Origin: Candidatus Bathyarchaeota archaeon
GTDB lineage: Archaea > Thermoproteota > Bathyarchaeia > Bathyarchaeales > Bathyarchaeaceae
NCBI GenBank assembly: GCA_026014605.1
Contig: JAOZIC010000103.1
Location: 1-7,945 of the forward strand
Length of the DNA stretch: 7,945 bases
Reading direction: 5' to 3'
Part shown: one piece after another, positions 6,510 to 7,945 of the stretch
Layout: each line of letters opens with the position of its first letter
How positions within the stretch are numbered: the stretch's first letter is position 1
Translations under genes and position numbers: made by a program
Notes under the pieces: generated by a model
Told to the model about the DNA's origin: nothing
Database searches by the model: none
The model's input: the letters and a program-made list of their open reading frames with translations, nothing else

Positions 6510-6923
6510 TTAAGAACCGTTGGCGATAAAAAATTTTACTTTCCGTTTTTGATCCATTCGTTTAACCAGATTCATGGACTCAAGTTGACAAAGGCGCATG
6601 TGAACATATGCACGTGCATATCCCAGTTTTTTGGCTATTTCTTTGGGCGTTGTTGGTTCATCGTTGCAGTACAATGTGATGTAAATTTTTTTCAGCGGGT
6701 CTTTTAGCTTTACAGCTGTTTCTAAAACCTTTCTTGGCAGGTTTTCTACTTCTAAGTCATATGACACTTGGGTCAATGAAATCTCCCCCTTTTGGCTCAA
6801 TGTTGTTGATTCGATTCTTTGGTGAGTGGTTAATTCGTCTTGGATAGTTGTTGGTGTACAATTAAAAGTTTTCCATGTACGGTACTTCGACGGCAAATAT
6901 TCACCAATAAACCGTGCACGCAT
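6510..6923 (-). CDS. Winged helix-turn-helix transcriptional regulator
   Basis: Predicted DNA-binding regulator of 137 residues. From the ATG at 6923-6921 (MRARFIGEYLPSKYRTWK) the first 65 residues form a polar region with no recognised domain. The C-terminal half is a winged helix: LKDPLKKIYITLY (helix 1), then TPKEIAKKLGYARAYVHMRLCQLESMNLV (helix-turn-helix and following helix), and a wing with KRMDQKRKVKFFI. This resembles the ArsR/MarR/TrmB-type domains common in archaea. A TTG at 6956 in the same frame would add 11 residues, but the ATG has a TATA-like TTAAAAAAATT about 17-27 bases upstream, so I prefer it. The gene diverges from the GIY-YIG gene and precedes the CxxC hypothetical on the same strand; either could be a target. 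No ligand domain is recognised. Confidence 0.82.
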   Translation of the reverse strand: MRARFIGEYLPSKYRTWKTFNCTPTTIQDELTTHQRIESTTLSQKGEISLTQVSYDLEVENLPRKVLETAVKLKDPLKKIYITLYCNDEPTTPKEIAKKLGYARAYVHMRLCQLESMNLVKRMDQKRKVKFFIANGS

Positions 6924-6935
6924 TGTGTTGTGTGC
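6916..6935. repeat. Imperfect inverted repeat across the regulator's start codon
   Basis: GCACGCA (6916-6922) and TGTGTGC (6929-6935) match as inverted arms in six of seven positions, with a six-base spacer. The element covers the ATG of the winged-helix gene, where a bound regulator could block its own expression. It could equally be chance; the right arm belongs to a GT-rich run. Confidence 0.25.
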
Positions 6936-6990
6936 AATTTTTTTAAGACAGAACAAACAGCTTTGAGTACAAACCTCAGAGGGACCACGC
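6924..6990. promoter_or_regulatory. Divergent promoter region, regulator and GIY-YIG gene
   Basis: This 67-base gap separates the regulator ATG from the TTG of the GIY-YIG gene. A TTAAAAAAATT run on the minus strand (about 6945-6935) is a candidate TATA element for the regulator. On the plus strand, GAGGG at 6979-6983 is a good SD seven bases ahead of the TTG and decides that start. I see no strong plus-strand TATA box. Confidence 0.35.
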
Positions 6991-7254
6991 TTGCATTACT
7001 ACGTTTACATCGTTCTTTGCAAAGACGGCAGCTACTACACCGGACACGCAAAAGACCCACAAAAACGTTTTGAACTACACAAAAAAGGACGAGGCGCAAG
7101 ATACACCCGAATCCACGAACCCGAAAAACTCGTTTACGTCGAAGAAGTTGAAAGCCGCAGCACAGCCATGAAACGAGAACGGCAAATCAAACGGTTCAGT
7201 CATGACAAAAAAGAGCAACTTGTAAACACACGGGACACAATAAACGATATTTGA
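6991..7254 (+). CDS. GIY-YIG domain protein, UPF0213/YhbQ-like
   Basis: Compact 87-residue single-domain protein of the GIY-YIG nuclease superfamily, in the small UPF0213 type. YVYIVLCKDGSYYTGHA (4-20) carries the paired motifs in variant form (VYI for GIY, YTG for YIG). KDPQKRFELHKKGRGA (21-36) supplies Arg26 and His30, ARYTR (36-40) follows, and LVYVEEVESRSTAMKRERQIK (47-67) ends with Glu63 as the likely metal ligand. All catalytic positions I can judge look present. Stand-alone members of this group have poorly defined roles, some linked to DNA repair or handling of branched DNA; no cellular role is asserted. The start is a TTG, since the next Met is codon 60, and GAGGG sits seven bases upstream. 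It diverges from the winged-helix gene and is followed after 58 bases by the Cas2-like gene on the same strand. Confidence 0.88.
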   Translation: MHYYVYIVLCKDGSYYTGHAKDPQKRFELHKKGRGARYTRIHEPEKLVYVEEVESRSTAMKRERQIKRFSHDKKEQLVNTRDTINDI

Positions 7255-7262
7255 TTGGTTGT

Positions 7263-7312
7263 TTTGTGGATAAACATAAAAGAATGAACCGCTGTGAGAG
7301 GCTACGAGAAAC
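7263..7312 (+). promoter_or_regulatory. Possible promoter and SD upstream of the Cas2-like gene
   Basis: GGATAAACATAAAAG at about 7268-7282 is a TATA-like A/T run 32-45 bases before the ATG at 7313. GAGAGG at 7296-7301 is a possible SD with an 11-base gap, longer than ideal. The same frame is closed upstream by TGA at 7295-7297, so no earlier start exists. Confidence 0.3.
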
Positions 7313-7945
7313 ATGGTCCTATACGTGGTGTATAGAACTCCAAGCGATTCTACGGGCAGAAGTAAAATTCCCACTCAACTTAAGGCACTTGGTTGCCAGC
7401 AAGTGCATCGGGCAGTGTGGAAAATTGACGAAAAGAAAGCGCATTTGGTCGCAAAGGTTTTGGAGAATAATCAGCCTATTGTATTGAGGCGGTTGCGGGA
7501 GATAAAAAAACCGCAGTTAGCTAAAAAGAAAGAGTTCACCGGTTTTGGAAGCTTAGTAGTGGTGATGTTTACGCTTCCAAAAGATGCTAACAGGGAAAAA
7601 GTCAAAAACTTTCTCAGAAAAGCTCCGTGCATCCGTTTACGGCGTTCTGTTTACGCTTTTTCTCAAAAACACAAGTTCCTTGATAGACAACAAAAACTGG
7701 TTGACGCCAGAAAATTTGTTGATTTTCTTAGAGAAAACCAAGGAACCGTCAAAATAATTTCACGCGTAGTAATTATGAACAAAAAATCGGTTGAACGACT
7801 CCTAACCGAAACAACAGAGCATGTGGAAAAATCCGTTTCTGAAATTGTGCAATCATGCAAAGAACTGTACATGAAAGCTCGTGATGGCGCAGACTTAGCG
7901 GTTTTGCGTGACCGTTTTGCGAGAATCAAAAGAAGGTTTGTAATT
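7313..7945 (+). CDS. Tandem Cas2-like (ferredoxin-fold) domain protein, partial at the right edge
   Basis: An open frame of 211 codons, still open at the window end. Residues 1-64 look like a Cas2-type fold: a hydrophobic first strand (VLYVVYRTP), a helix with RSKIPTQLKALG, then QQVHRAVWKI and a second helix with HLVAKVLENN. After a Lys-rich linker (about 64-76) the plan repeats: LVVVMFTLPKD (81-91), EKVKNFLRKAPC, RLRRSVYAFS, DARKFVDFLREN and TVKIISRVVIM. The halves align: P-x-D after strand one (10-12 and 89-91), L(K/R) in the helix, a Cys (28 and 106), and R(A/S)V(W/Y) (33-36 and 111-114). Cas2 nucleases carry Asp at the end of strand one; here those positions are Arg8 and Thr87, so Cas2-type nuclease activity is doubtful. 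Residues 160-211 look helical and basic. No CRISPR array or other cas gene is visible. The fold assignment rests on pattern reading; PaaX-C or VapD-like domains are alternatives. Confidence 0.7.
   Translation, partial: MVLYVVYRTPSDSTGRSKIPTQLKALGCQQVHRAVWKIDEKKAHLVAKVLENNQPIVLRRLREIKKPQLAKKKEFTGFGSLVVVMFTLPKDANREKVKNFLRKAPCIRLRRSVYAFSQKHKFLDRQQKLVDARKFVDFLRENQGTVKIISRVVIMNKKSVERLLTETTEHVEKSVSEIVQSCKELYMKARDGADLAVLRDRFARIKRRFVI

Noticed and set aside
6924..6956. TTG start at 6956 for the winged-helix regulator
   Set aside because: It would place the TATA-like TTAAAAAAATT run inside the coding region; the ATG at 6923 is a simpler start. No SD supports the TTG.
7251..7487. 78-codon plus-strand frame beginning MIGCFVDKHKRMNR
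   Set aside because: It overlaps the longer Cas2-like frame from 7313 in another phase, has a disordered Arg/Cys/Trp-rich composition and no domain pattern; treated as a shadow.
7313..7945. Calling the right-edge gene a CRISPR cas2
   Set aside because: No repeat-spacer array, cas1 or other cas gene is in the window, the protein is at least twice Cas2 length, and the key aspartates are missing.

Overview
The window is archaeal chromosomal DNA. The clearest marker is the nop5-flpA pair (Nop5 and fibrillarin), the protein core of archaeal box C/D methylation particles. Other archaeal signs are a class 1B dihydroorotate dehydrogenase with an archaeal-type PyrK, a HemK2/Mtq2-like methyltransferase, short TATA-like boxes close to start codons, and mixed ATG, GTG and TTG starts, some with Shine-Dalgarno (SD) sequences. 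I cannot fix the lineage from sequence alone. The mix would suit a mesophilic TACK-type archaeon such as a Bathyarchaeia member, but this is an impression only.

Layout. Positions 1-1941 (minus) hold nop5 followed by fibrillarin, overlapping by 17 bases; fibrillarin runs off the left edge and lacks about its last ten residues. A gap of about 33 bases separates nop5 from the divergent pyrD (plus, to 2904). Then comes a radical SAM gene on the minus strand (2918-4129), 3'-to-3' with pyrD. It sits between pyrD and pyrK (plus, 4239-5099), the electron-transfer partner of PyrD, so a pair that is normally adjacent is split by an opposite-strand gene. pyrK is followed 18 bases later by the methyltransferase gene (5118-5723), probably in one transcript.

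From 5724 rightward the window looks less conserved. On the minus strand, in transcription order, are a winged-helix regulator (6510-6923), a conserved-looking hypothetical with a CxxC pair (5989-6444), and a probable two-helix small membrane protein (5736-5915). Diverging from the regulator, on the plus strand, are a GIY-YIG domain protein (6991-7254) and a gene starting at 7313 that runs off the right edge.

That last gene is the most interesting item. Its product appears to contain two tandem copies of a Cas2-like ferredoxin-fold domain, visible as an internal repeat. Both copies lack the aspartate expected at the end of the first strand, and no CRISPR array or other cas gene is in view.

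Together the left part serves rRNA/tRNA 2'-O-methylation, the middle serves pyrimidine synthesis and probably release-factor methylation, and the right part is of unknown function with a possible local regulator.
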